From an uncultured Collinsella sp. (GTDB lineage: Bacteria; Actinomycetota; Coriobacteriia; Coriobacteriales; Coriobacteriaceae): a DNA stretch of 5,706 nt. The stretch spans positions 1-5,706 of the forward strand of contig USCJ01000099.1 of NCBI GenBank assembly GCA_900553215.1. The letters run 5' to 3'. The first letter of the stretch is position 1; each line of letters opens with the position of its first letter. This document shows positions 1-5,277 of the stretch, piece by piece. The notes below the pieces were generated by a model that was not told where the DNA came from, ran no database searches, and saw only the letters and a program-made list of their open reading frames with translations. Both the position numbers and the translations under genes were made by a program.

Positions 1-33
1 TTTGTCCCGCCCGTATTTTTGCTTGGTTGGACG

Positions 34-900
34 TTATTGGCCCGAAGCCACGCCCATGCCGTAGCCGATAATGAGCCCATACATTTCGGCATAGTATGAA
101 TCTAGCCCGTTACAGGGCATGATGATAGTCTTGGAGCCTGGCCAGCGCTCCACAATTCGGCTGGCAAGTGCTTGGGCGCCTGCCTCATTCTCGACATGGT
201 CGATAACGACCTCGCCGCCCGTAAAACCTTCGGCTTCCATGGTGTCGATGATCTTGTTGAGCATCTTCTTTTCGCCACGCGTGTGCCCGACGAGCTCGAT
301 TTTACCGGCCTCGCTCGCCGTGCCCAAAATGCGAATATTGAGCTTGTTGGCAATGACGCCGGCTGCCTTAGGAATGCGTCCTGCCTTTGCAAGGTTCTCG
401 TAATTACACAGGCTAAAGAGAATCTTGCTGTTTTGCTCGAGACTGTCGAAGTAAGCGCAGGCGTCCTCAAAGGAAACGTCCGGGTTACTTGCAAGATAAC
501 GATCAAACAGCAAGAAGATCAGATCCATCTTGCCGCCTGCTGCCCGCGAATTGACCAGGTGAATCTGACGATTGGGCTCCTCGGCAAGTACCATATCGCG
601 TGCCGTAGCGGCAGCGTTATAGCTTCCAGAGACACCCTCCGAGATTGGCATGCAGATCGTCTTGTCGGCGAGCTTAAAGAGCTCAGCCCACTCCCCCACG
701 CTTGGGCAGGCGCTCGATGATGCGCTGGCTTCCGACTGAATGGCAACATTAAGCTCGTGAACATCGAGCAAAAGGTCGTCGACAAATTCGCGCTCCCCTA
801 CTCGAATTTTGAGAGGAGCGAATGCAAAGGTGGTACGGGGTGCAGTCGGTTGCCAATCGCGAAGATTGCAGCTCGAATCTGAGATAAGTGCCCAGCTCAT
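34..900 (-). CDS. DegV family fatty-acid-binding protein (288 aa)
   Basis: DegV proteins are cytoplasmic two-domain proteins that bind a long-chain fatty acid or similar lipid. In Firmicutes some (FakB) present the fatty acid to the kinase FakA; that role is not shown here. Family marks run in order: DSS at residues 8-10 near the N-terminus, a PSVGEW segment at 66-71 in place of the usual TSxPS stretch, the SGSY ligand loop at 91-94, NSRAAGGK at 117-124, the hallmark LAKAGRIPKAA at 170-180 followed by NKLNIR, and a C-terminal MYGLIIGYGMG. The length of 288 aa is normal for the family. The ATG start is preceded at 6 nt by AGAAAGGA (907-914 on the complement), and the gene has its own -10 box. 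It follows the terminator of the NlpC/P60 gene, so it is probably transcribed alone. No terminator is visible in the 33 bp left beyond its stop. The family call is secure; ligand and partner are unknown. Confidence 0.93.
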   Translation of the reverse strand: MSWALISDSSCNLRDWQPTAPRTTFAFAPLKIRVGEREFVDDLLLDVHELNVAIQSEASASSSACPSVGEWAELFKLADKTICMPISEGVSGSYNAAATARDMVLAEEPNRQIHLVNSRAAGGKMDLIFLLFDRYLASNPDVSFEDACAYFDSLEQNSKILFSLCNYENLAKAGRIPKAAGVIANKLNIRILGTASEAGKIELVGHTRGEKKMLNKIIDTMEAEGFTGGEVVIDHVENEAGAQALASRIVERWPGSKTIIMPCNGLDSYYAEMYGLIIGYGMGVASGQ

Positions 901-929
901 TGAGGGTCCTTTCTAGTTGTTCCCCAACA

Positions 930-935
930 ATTATA
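930..935 (-). promoter_or_regulatory. Candidate -10 box (TATAAT) of the degV-family gene
   Basis: A perfect TATAAT lies 30 bp ahead of the ATG at 900 on the minus strand, giving a 5' UTR of about 20-25 nt. At the standard 17-bp spacing the -35 position (953-958) reads GTCCAA, which is a poor match. That position overlaps the near arm of the inverted repeat at 955-991. A minor 5-bp dyad (TTGTT, CCCC, AACAA; 917-930) sits at the expected transcription start. I infer a promoter that may depend on, or be blocked by, a protein bound to the repeat. Confidence 0.6.
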
Positions 936-954
936 GCCATCTTTTTGATTGATT

Positions 955-991
955 GGACGGCTATCTAGTTTTGAATACTAGATAGCCGTCC
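955..991. repeat. 15-bp perfect inverted repeat, candidate operator upstream of the degV-family gene
   Basis: The arms GGACGGCTATCTAGT (955-969) and ACTAGATAGCCGTCC (977-991) match exactly around a 7-nt centre (TTTGAAT). The repeat sits between the terminator of the upstream gene and the -10 box of the degV-family gene, covering the -35 position. On the minus strand no T-run follows, which argues against a second terminator. A further GGCTAT, shared with the arm, directly overlaps the TATAAT at 930-935. The most likely reading is a binding site for a dimeric regulator. A hairpin acting in RNA or a dispersed palindromic repeat are alternatives. Confidence 0.7.
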
Positions 992-1014
992 TGATTTTAT
1001 GGCAAACGGTAGGG

Positions 1015-1054
1015 AAAAAAGAATGGGCCTCGTGACTCAAGATCGCGAGGCCCA
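1015..1054 (-). terminator. Rho-independent terminator of the NlpC/P60 gene
   Basis: On the minus strand a 9-bp GC-rich stem (TGGGCCTCG at 1024-1032 pairing with CGAGGCCCA at 1046-1054) is followed by TTC and six T residues (1015-1020 on the complement). It starts 23 bp after the NlpC/P60 stop codon. This is the classic form of an intrinsic terminator and marks the 3' end of the five-gene unit. Confidence 0.9.
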
Positions 1055-1077
1055 CGTTCGTTCGCTGCAGTAATAAA

Positions 1078-2190
1078 TTAGTAGCGCACGAAAATGTAAT
1101 TGTTGTTCATGCCGGCGGCAACGGAGCTGATGATGACGCCCGTTTTGTAGTCGGAAGCATGGATCATCTGACCATTACCGATATAAATGCCGGTATGGTA
1201 GGAGTTAACCACAACATCGCCGGGTTGCGGATCGGACACACGGGTCCAACCCATGAAGTCGACCGTGGTGCCCAGACGGCAGTAGCGTCCCGTGAGGCAA
1301 TAGCTTACAAAACCGGAGCAGTCAAAGCTGTTCGGTCCAATGCCGCCCCAAGAATACGCATAGCCGAGCTTGCTGTAGGCGCGCGAAACAACGGAGCCAC
1401 CATCAACAGACTGACTCGGTGCTGAAGGCGTGGGAGCCGGAGCGGGCGTGGGGGCAGGCTGCGGTGCGGGAGCCGGCGTGTTGCCGCCCTGGTTGTTGTT
1501 ATTGCTGGTCTGACCACCGTTGTTGGTGTTCTCGGTCGTACCGGCGGTGTCGTTGCTCACCGTGGCCTTTTCGGCGGTGCTAGCATTAATGCCAGCCTGC
1601 AGCGCAGCGTTGGCCTCGGCCTCGGCAGCGAGCTCGGCCTGCAGCTGCGAATCCAGGGAGTTTACGACGTTCTGGGCTTCAGCCTGCTGGGCATTAAGCT
1701 CGTCGACCTTCTTTTGCGTGGTGGCGACGTTCTTCTCCTGCTCGGCCTGCTTATCGGTGAGCTGCTGCTTAAGCTCCTTGACCTCTTGAATGGTCTGAGC
1801 TTGCTTATCGGAAACTTTGCCGTAGTAGAACAGACGGTTGAGCATATCGCTCAGATCATCGACACCCGTCAAAACCTGAAGCAGGCTCAGACCGCCGGTT
1901 TTGTACTCGCCGGCGACATAGGTCGAGAGCTTGGCCTGACCATCGGCGATCTCCTGCTGCTTTTGCGTGATCTCGCCGGCAGTCTGATCGAGCGCCTGCG
2001 TCTGCGTGGCAAGCTCATCGTAAATCTGCTGGGTTTGGGTGCCGATCTGCTCGAGTTTCGTACGAGCAGCGGCAAGGTCGGATGCGGTATCGGCGTAGGC
2101 AGGAGCCGCGAGGCCCAAGCCCAAAACACAAGCGAGGGTTGCCGTAGCAGCGCAGCGTGCCATGTTTTTGTGCGTGTTTGCTGTGCGCAT
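1078..2190 (-). CDS. Secreted NlpC/P60 peptidoglycan endopeptidase with N-terminal coiled coil (370 aa)
   Basis: This is a predicted cell-wall hydrolase that cleaves peptide stems of peptidoglycan outside the membrane. Residues 1-33 form a signal peptide (Lys/Arg-containing start, hydrophobic LACVLGLGLAA, AYA|D cleavage after residue 33). Residues about 34-200 are rich in Gln, Glu, Lys and Ala and read as long coiled coil, as in PcsB/CwlO/RipA-type hydrolases. A Thr/Asn/Gly-rich and then Pro-Ala repeat linker spans about 205-262. The catalytic domain covers 264-370, with DCSG (Cys291 as nucleophile), His332 in YHTGIYIGNG and His344 in MIHA. In PcsB-like proteins the coiled coil is controlled by FtsEX, and a similar control is possible but not shown. 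The start ATG has AAAGGAA 5 nt upstream. It lies 32 bp after apt, so co-transcription is likely, and a terminator follows. The substrate bond cleaved cannot be told from sequence. Confidence 0.92.
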   Translation of the reverse strand: MRTANTHKNMARCAATATLACVLGLGLAAPAYADTASDLAAARTKLEQIGTQTQQIYDELATQTQALDQTAGEITQKQQEIADGQAKLSTYVAGEYKTGGLSLLQVLTGVDDLSDMLNRLFYYGKVSDKQAQTIQEVKELKQQLTDKQAEQEKNVATTQKKVDELNAQQAEAQNVVNSLDSQLQAELAAEAEANAALQAGINASTAEKATVSNDTAGTTENTNNGGQTSNNNNQGGNTPAPAPQPAPTPAPAPTPSAPSQSVDGGSVVSRAYSKLGYAYSWGGIGPNSFDCSGFVSYCLTGRYCRLGTTVDFMGWTRVSDPQPGDVVVNSYHTGIYIGNGQMIHASDYKTGVIISSVAAGMNNNYIFVRY

Positions 2191-2222
2191 GTAGCTTCCT
2201 TTCCAGTAACTAAGGGTAACGG

Positions 2223-2753
2223 CTAGCCTACCGTCACCAGGCTAAAGAGCTCCACATCGTCATCAGACGGCGTGAGCTTCTCGCGCGGGTTGAGAAACGC
2301 AAGCTCAAGTATACAACCGTAACCGATAAGCTTTGCGCCCATATCTCGCACCAGTTTACCTGTTGCCTCGACGGTTCCGCCCGTCGCGACCAAGTCGTCC
2401 AGAATCAACACGGTATCTTTAGAGCTGATAGCGTCGGCATGGATCTCAATTGAATCGGTGCCGTACTCGAGCTCGTAGCTCTGGCTTACGGTCTCGCGCG
2501 GCAGCTTGCCCGGTTTACGTGCGGGAACAAAGCCGGCGCCAAGGGCTACAGCCACCGGTACGCCAACCATAAAGCCGCGAGCCTCGGGACCCACGACCTT
2601 GGTGATCCCCATGCCGGCAAAGTGCTCGGCGAGGGCATCGGTCATGGCTTTGAGCGCCTCGGGATTGCCAAAGAGCGGCGTGATGTCTTTAAAGACGACT
2701 CCGGGCTCGGGATAGTCGGGGATGTCGACGATTTGAGATTCGAAGTCGTACAT
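2223..2753 (-). CDS. apt: Adenine phosphoribosyltransferase (176 aa)
   Basis: Apt is a cytoplasmic purine-salvage enzyme that converts adenine and PRPP to AMP and pyrophosphate. The opening IPDYPEPGVVFKDITPL (11-27), the GPEARGFMVGVPVA segment (55-68), ARKPGKLPRETVSQSYELEYG (78-98) and the PRPP-binding loop VLILDDLVATGGT (115-127) are all diagnostic, and 176 aa is the usual length. The frame can be read five codons further upstream to a TTG, but AAAGG lies 7 nt before the inner ATG at 2753, so that start is chosen. The gene begins 40 bp after the FtsR-like gene and ends 32 bp before the NlpC/P60 gene, which fits an operon. In many actinobacteria apt sits next to rel; here its neighbour is a division regulator instead. 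Confidence 0.97.
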   Translation of the reverse strand: MYDFESQIVDIPDYPEPGVVFKDITPLFGNPEALKAMTDALAEHFAGMGITKVVGPEARGFMVGVPVAVALGAGFVPARKPGKLPRETVSQSYELEYGTDSIEIHADAISSKDTVLILDDLVATGGTVEATGKLVRDMGAKLIGYGCILELAFLNPREKLTPSDDDVELFSLVTVG

Positions 2754-2760
2754 TGCATGA

Positions 2761-2765
2761 CCTTT
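2761..2765 (-). promoter_or_regulatory. Shine-Dalgarno site deciding the apt start
   Basis: AAAGG on the minus strand stands 7 nt before the ATG at 2751-2753. It lies inside the longer TTG-started frame, which has no such site of its own, so it supports the shorter protein beginning MYDFES. Confidence 0.75.
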
Positions 2766-2793
2766 CAATGAGTTGCCGAAATATCAGCAGCGG

Positions 2794-3672
2794 TTATTTG
2801 CCCGCGGTGACGGTGCCGGAGTGCGAAGGGGCGACGACCTTGAGCGGCTTTACGAGAGAATCCTCGTGCGAAGCAGGCGCGGCAGTTTCTTCGTTTTTGG
2901 CCTTGGTGGACTCGGAGCGAGCGATTTCCTCATCGAGTGCATCGATGTCGGCGTCCTCGACCACGGCGTTGAGCGACTCAAAAACGCGGTTTTTGAGCAG
3001 CGCGGTGTGCACGCCCTCCGTCAGGTCGTGAAGCTTCTTAAACGCACGCTCGAGCTTGGCGTCGCGCTCGTCATCGGAGGTATCCATGCCGAGCATGCTC
3101 ACGAGCACCTGCTCAAACATCGAGGACTCGCGGTTGGCGGAAGACACGTACTGACGCAGGTTGCGCGGCTCGATATGGAAGCGTGACAGCTCGGAGCAGT
3201 AACGGATGATCGGAAAATCGCGACCATCGACGAGCTCACGATTCTGCGGACTCTTGATGATGCGAATAAGGTCGTTCTCGGCGAGCGAGCGGATAAACGA
3301 AATCTCGACGCCCAACATATCGGGAATGGTCTCGATGGGATGCAGCTTTTGTTTAGTCTCCTTGGGCTCCGTCTTGAGCGGAACATCGGACAGTAAGCCC
3401 ACCTCGTAGGCGAGCGTTGACAGGTCCGTAGCGTTTTCCAAGCGCTGCTTAATCACGTTGAGCGGCATGTAGCGGGTCTTCTGCAGGTGCAGAATGACCT
3501 CCAGGCGATCAACGTCCTCCTTGGAGTACTGACGGTATCCCTTAGGCGTACGATGAGGGGTAATGAGCCCCTCATCCTCTAGAAATCTAATTTTTGAGTT
3601 CGAAAGATCGGGGTATGCGCCTCGAAGTAGGTTGACGACTTGGCCGATACTCAGATAGTTGCGTTCGGCCAT
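2794..3672 (-). CDS. ftsR: MerR-family regulator, FtsR-like (292 aa)
   Basis: This is a DNA-binding regulator of the actinobacterial FtsR/Rv1828 type; in Corynebacterium glutamicum FtsR activates ftsZ. Residues 6-80 form a MerR winged helix-turn-helix (YLSIGQVVNLL, SKIRFLEDEGLITPHRTPKGYRQYS, then a helix with DVDRLEVILHLQ). Residues about 110-140 (IETIPDMLGVEISFIRSLAENDLI) look like a second HTH-like unit. ELSRFHIEPRNLRQYVSSANRE (161-182) is the family's typical middle segment. The last 50 or so residues are charged and probably disordered. No metal- or drug-binding Cys cluster is seen. The gene starts 3 nt after the FHA stop, with GGTGAG 6 nt before the ATG overlapping the FHA stop region, so translation is probably coupled. 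FHA followed by FtsR is the order found in Mycobacterium and Corynebacterium. The symbol rests on family features and synteny, not on a search. Confidence 0.85.
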   Translation of the reverse strand: MAERNYLSIGQVVNLLRGAYPDLSNSKIRFLEDEGLITPHRTPKGYRQYSKEDVDRLEVILHLQKTRYMPLNVIKQRLENATDLSTLAYEVGLLSDVPLKTEPKETKQKLHPIETIPDMLGVEISFIRSLAENDLIRIIKSPQNRELVDGRDFPIIRYCSELSRFHIEPRNLRQYVSSANRESSMFEQVLVSMLGMDTSDDERDAKLERAFKKLHDLTEGVHTALLKNRVFESLNAVVEDADIDALDEEIARSESTKAKNEETAAPASHEDSLVKPLKVVAPSHSGTVTAGK

Positions 3673-3675
3673 GCC

Positions 3676-4110
3676 CTACTCACCGGTTTCGATGCGCTCC
3701 GGCGTGCTCTCGTGATAGATGAGCGTAAACGTACCGATCTGGACGGAAGAACCGTCGTGCAGCGGGGCCGCGTTGACGATGGCACCGTCGACCCAGGTGC
3801 CATTGAGCGAACCCAGATCCTCGATGCGAGCGCCGAGGCCCTCGCGAATAATGCGCGCGTGGCTACGCGAAACGGTCATGTCATTGAGGAAGATGCCGTT
3901 CGCAGGATCGCGGCCGATGGTGGTCACGTCGTCCTCGAGCTCAAAGGCGGCACCAGTCTGCGGACCCTTGACGATGGACAGAACGGGGGCGGTGATGCGC
4001 ACGTTGGCCATGAGATCGGGAACGGTGACGTCGCTTGAAGGCACGCGGAATACGCAGGTAGCGTCAGCAGTCTTATCATTGTGAGGCATATTGTTAACCA
4101 TGTTGTCCAT
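3676..4110 (-). CDS. FHA-domain protein, GarA/OdhI-like (144 aa)
   Basis: FHA domains bind phosphothreonine peptides. GarA (Mycobacterium) and OdhI (Corynebacterium) inhibit enzymes around 2-oxoglutarate/glutamate and are switched off when a Thr in their N-terminal tail is phosphorylated and bound by their own FHA domain. Here the FHA core spans about 42-131, with IGRDPANGIFLNDMTVSRSHARI (Gly66, Arg67, Ser81, His84) and GSLNGTWVDG (Asn103-Gly104). The N-terminal tail holds DATCVFR (16-22), which resembles the ETTSVFR phospho-site of GarA and keeps one Thr (Thr18). The frame can extend 11 codons to a TTG, but AGGGG lies 5 nt before the ATG at 4110. It follows pgsA by 66 bp and precedes the FtsR-like gene by 3 nt. 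The family call is strong. The phospho-switch is inferred from the motif, and the metabolic targets are unknown in this organism. Confidence 0.9.
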   Translation of the reverse strand: MDNMVNNMPHNDKTADATCVFRVPSSDVTVPDLMANVRITAPVLSIVKGPQTGAAFELEDDVTTIGRDPANGIFLNDMTVSRSHARIIREGLGARIEDLGSLNGTWVDGAIVNAAPLHDGSSVQIGTFTLIYHESTPERIETGE

Positions 4111-4115
4111 GACAA

Positions 4116-4120
4116 CCCCT
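4116..4120 (-). promoter_or_regulatory. Shine-Dalgarno site deciding the FHA gene start
   Basis: AGGGG on the minus strand stands 5 nt before the ATG at 4108-4110. The upstream TTG at 4141-4143 has no comparable site, and the 11 residues it would add do not resemble a conserved FHA tail. Confidence 0.65.
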
Positions 4121-4176
4121 AACTTATCGCGGACGAGCCGCAAATAATGAACCGTACGTAATCATACCCCAACGAA

Positions 4177-4881
4177 TCAGTCTTCGATTTCAGGGTTCAG
4201 AAAGTCGATGTCCTCGTCCTCGGGATGCGTGAGAGCCTGTTTAATGGCCGCTCCGCCCTTAATGGAGTAGATGACAGCCGTGAGCATGGAGAAGATCACG
4301 CCGCCGTACACAAAGAAGATGCCGAGGGGCACCGAGCTTCCGTTGAGGCCCGGGAAGGCCGCGAGGGTCGAAGGTAAAAGGTGCAGGCCGTCAACAACGG
4401 GGAACCCGAGCAGCATGAGCGAGAATCCGGTCATGAGCAGCGCTGTGGCAATCTTTCCGGGAAAGACGACATCGATGGGGCGACGGTGATAATGACGCAC
4501 GATAAGCGTGCCGATGCCCAGATAGATGTCGCGGCCAATAATGAGCACGCAGACCCAGATGGGCAGCTCTCCGCGGACCACCAGCCCAAGTACGCCGGTG
4601 AACAGCAGCGCACGGTCACAAATGGGATCCATGACCTTGCCGAGCCACGAGACCGTCTTGGTCATGCGGGCGATCTGACCGTCCATCCAGTCGGTGGAGG
4701 CGGCAACGGCGTAGATAACGATGGCTATGACGCGGTTGTTATCCGTCACCAACAGGTACAGAAATACCAGGGTGAGGATCAGGCGCGTAAAGGTGATGAA
4801 ATTGGAGATCGTAAAGATCTTATTCGACGGGTAATCGGAAGTGCCGATAAGCTCCTTTTTGATCTTCTTTTTGATGCCCAC
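4177..4881 (-). CDS. CDP-alcohol phosphatidyltransferase, pgsA-like (234 aa)
   Basis: This is a membrane enzyme that joins a CDP-diacylglycerol lipid to an alcohol, most likely glycerol-3-phosphate (phosphatidylglycerophosphate synthase). The family motif DGxxARx8Gx3Dx3D is complete: Asp67, Gly68, Ala71, Arg72, Gly81, Asp85, Asp89. Hydrophobic segments precede it (about 30-60) and follow it (about 92-130 and 143-208), and the C-terminal 25 residues are acidic and cytosolic. SNFITFTRLI (26-35) is the usual N-terminal family stretch. The frame is open to an ATG at 4971, but the first 30 codons there are not family-like, would overlap the promoter at 4918-4946 and have no ribosome site. The GTG at 4881 has GGGGGAG 4 nt upstream and a basic N-terminus. 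It heads the five-gene unit. M. tuberculosis also has pgsA2 near garA and the FtsR homologue. Cardiolipin or phosphatidylinositol-phosphate synthase cannot be excluded, so no symbol is given. Confidence 0.88.
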   Translation of the reverse strand: MGIKKKIKKELIGTSDYPSNKIFTISNFITFTRLILTLVFLYLLVTDNNRVIAIVIYAVAASTDWMDGQIARMTKTVSWLGKVMDPICDRALLFTGVLGLVVRGELPIWVCVLIIGRDIYLGIGTLIVRHYHRRPIDVVFPGKIATALLMTGFSLMLLGFPVVDGLHLLPSTLAAFPGLNGSSVPLGIFFVYGGVIFSMLTAVIYSIKGGAAIKQALTHPEDEDIDFLNPEIED

Positions 4882-4885
4882 AGGA

Positions 4886-4892
4886 CTCCCCC
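4886..4892 (-). promoter_or_regulatory. Shine-Dalgarno site deciding the pgsA-like GTG start
   Basis: GGGGGAG on the minus strand stands 4 nt before the GTG at 4879-4881. The alternative ATGs at 4971 and 4956 have no purine-rich site at the right distance; the stretch before 4971 is CTTCCTC. Confidence 0.6.
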
Positions 4893-4917
4893 GCTGGTTA
4901 ACGACAAAACTTTCGAT

Positions 4918-4946
4918 ACTATACCCGTTCCGGCGATGTCTATCCA
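4918..4946 (-). promoter_or_regulatory. Candidate sigma-70-type promoter of the pgsA-like operon
   Basis: On the minus strand TGGATA (4941-4946, 4 of 6 to TTGACA) is followed after 17 bp by TATAGT (4918-4923, 5 of 6 to TATAAT). Transcription would start near 4911, about 30 nt before the GTG at 4881. Spacing and the match to the corrected start support it; the -35 is weak. Confidence 0.5.
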
Positions 4947-5008
4947 GCGTAAGCATAGAGAGTCCAGACATGAGGAAGGCGCTTTTGGGCGGCGGTGGAT
5001 TTCACATT

Positions 5009-5067
5009 CGTGTACATCAGCCTCCAAACATGCCGAAAAATGTCGGTTTTGGAGGGTGATGTACACG
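5009..5067. repeat. 59-nt long imperfect palindrome between the divergent pgsA-like and ABC transporter genes
   Basis: The outer arms CGTGTACATCA (5009-5019) and TGATGTACACG (5057-5067) match over 11 bp. After one G/G mismatch, CCTCCAAA (5021-5028) and TTTGGAGG (5048-5055) match over 8 bp. The centre can add CCGA/TCGG (5033-5036 with 5043-5046). Nineteen of the first twenty positions pair. On the plus strand TTTT follows, but no plus-strand gene ends here, so a terminator role is unlikely. It could be an operator, a structured RNA, or a dispersed palindromic (REP/MITE-like) element. It begins 62 bp beyond the pgsA-side -35. Confidence 0.8.
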
Positions 5068-5122
5068 TTTTGATTCGGTGATTACATCGATCGGGAAAGT
5101 TGTTGCCTTAAGCAAATTAATC

Positions 5123-5185
5123 ATGATGTGCGGGTCGAGAAGGGTTGGCGCCAAAAGAACCCAACGGCCGTTACGGCTTCGTTAG
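5123..5185 (+). CDS. Possible 20-codon Arg-rich leader peptide
   Basis: An ATG-ATG start opens a 20-residue frame ending in a TAG. The peptide has six Arg and one Lys and ends PLRLR before the stop. It covers the first two leader hairpins. Arg-x-Arg sequences are known stall sites for macrolide-bound ribosomes in erm leader peptides such as ErmDL, which is why it is listed. There is no convincing Shine-Dalgarno site (upstream reads AAGCAAATTAATC), and a frame this short is expected by chance in GC-rich DNA, so the call is weak. Confidence 0.15.
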   Translation: MMCGSRRVGAKRTQRPLRLR

Positions 5186-5253
5186 AAACGCGCCCCACCA
5201 TGGATGGTGAACCCGAAAGGTAAGGCGCGCGGGCACGGTGACTCGGCCCGCGC
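5142..5253 (+). promoter_or_regulatory. Candidate structured 5' leader RNA of the ABC transporter gene
   Basis: Four consecutive foldable units are visible. First, GGGTT/AACCC (5142-5146 with 5158-5162). Second, directly abutting, AACGGCCG (5163-5170) pairing with CGGC and CGTT (5174-5177, 5180-5183) around a TTA loop with a 2-nt bulge. Third, CGCGCC/GGCGCG (5189-5194 with 5224-5229), enclosing CACCA/TGGTG (5196-5200 with 5205-5209) and a small ACC/GGT (5211-5213 with 5219-5221). Fourth, GCGCGGGC/GCCCGCGC (5227-5234 with 5246-5253), ending 9 nt before the ribosome site. Units three and four share 5227-5229 and cannot both form fully, as in a switch. No T-run follows either, so a transcription terminator is not evident. 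I do not recognise a known riboswitch class, and GC-rich DNA folds easily. Confidence 0.4.
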
Positions 5254-5277
5254 TCCCGGAAGAGAAAGGATAAACCC

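Larger units (their letters stand above)
5068..5277 (+). other. Intergenic leader upstream of the ABC transporter ATPase
   Basis: About 210 bp without a clear gene. The first half (5068-5130) is AT-richer and is the natural place for the transporter's promoter. The best hexamer pair I find is TTGTTG (5100-5105) and CATGAT (5122-5127) with 16 bp between, which is weak and not called. TACATC of the palindrome recurs at 5083-5088, and its inverted form, partly, at 5125-5129. The second half is GC-rich and full of dyads, described separately. Confidence 0.5.

Noticed and set aside
1..33. Terminator of the degV-family gene
   Set aside because: Only a 4-bp GTCC/GGAC match with a long loop is visible; any terminator probably lies beyond the window.
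172..720. 182-codon plus-strand open frame
   Set aside because: It is antisense to the degV-family gene, which carries clear family motifs; no ribosome site or domain was seen.
1714..2226. 170-codon plus-strand open frame opposite the NlpC/P60 gene
   Set aside because: It is antisense to the signal peptide and coiled coil of a well-supported gene, and its Leu/Gly-rich product has no recognisable domain.
4154..4176. TATGAT-like -10 box between the pgsA-like and FHA genes
   Set aside because: GGTATGAT occurs on the minus strand, but no -35-like hexamer stands about 17 bp upstream. The 66-bp gap is compatible with simple co-transcription.
4381..5073. 230-codon plus-strand open frame
   Set aside because: It lies mostly opposite the pgsA-like gene and runs through its promoter and the long palindrome. 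The sequence is not protein-like, and the complement carries the complete DGxxAR motif.
5145..5172. Two 10-bp perfect palindromes, TTGGCGCCAA and AACGGCCGTT, 18 bp apart centre to centre
   Set aside because: Noted as possible operators, but about five such palindromes are expected by chance in a window this size. They are better treated as parts of the leader folds.
5200..5223. Seven-codon frame starting ATGGATGGT in the leader
   Set aside because: It has no ribosome site and is far too short to support; the bases are explained by the CACCAT/ATGGTG dyad.
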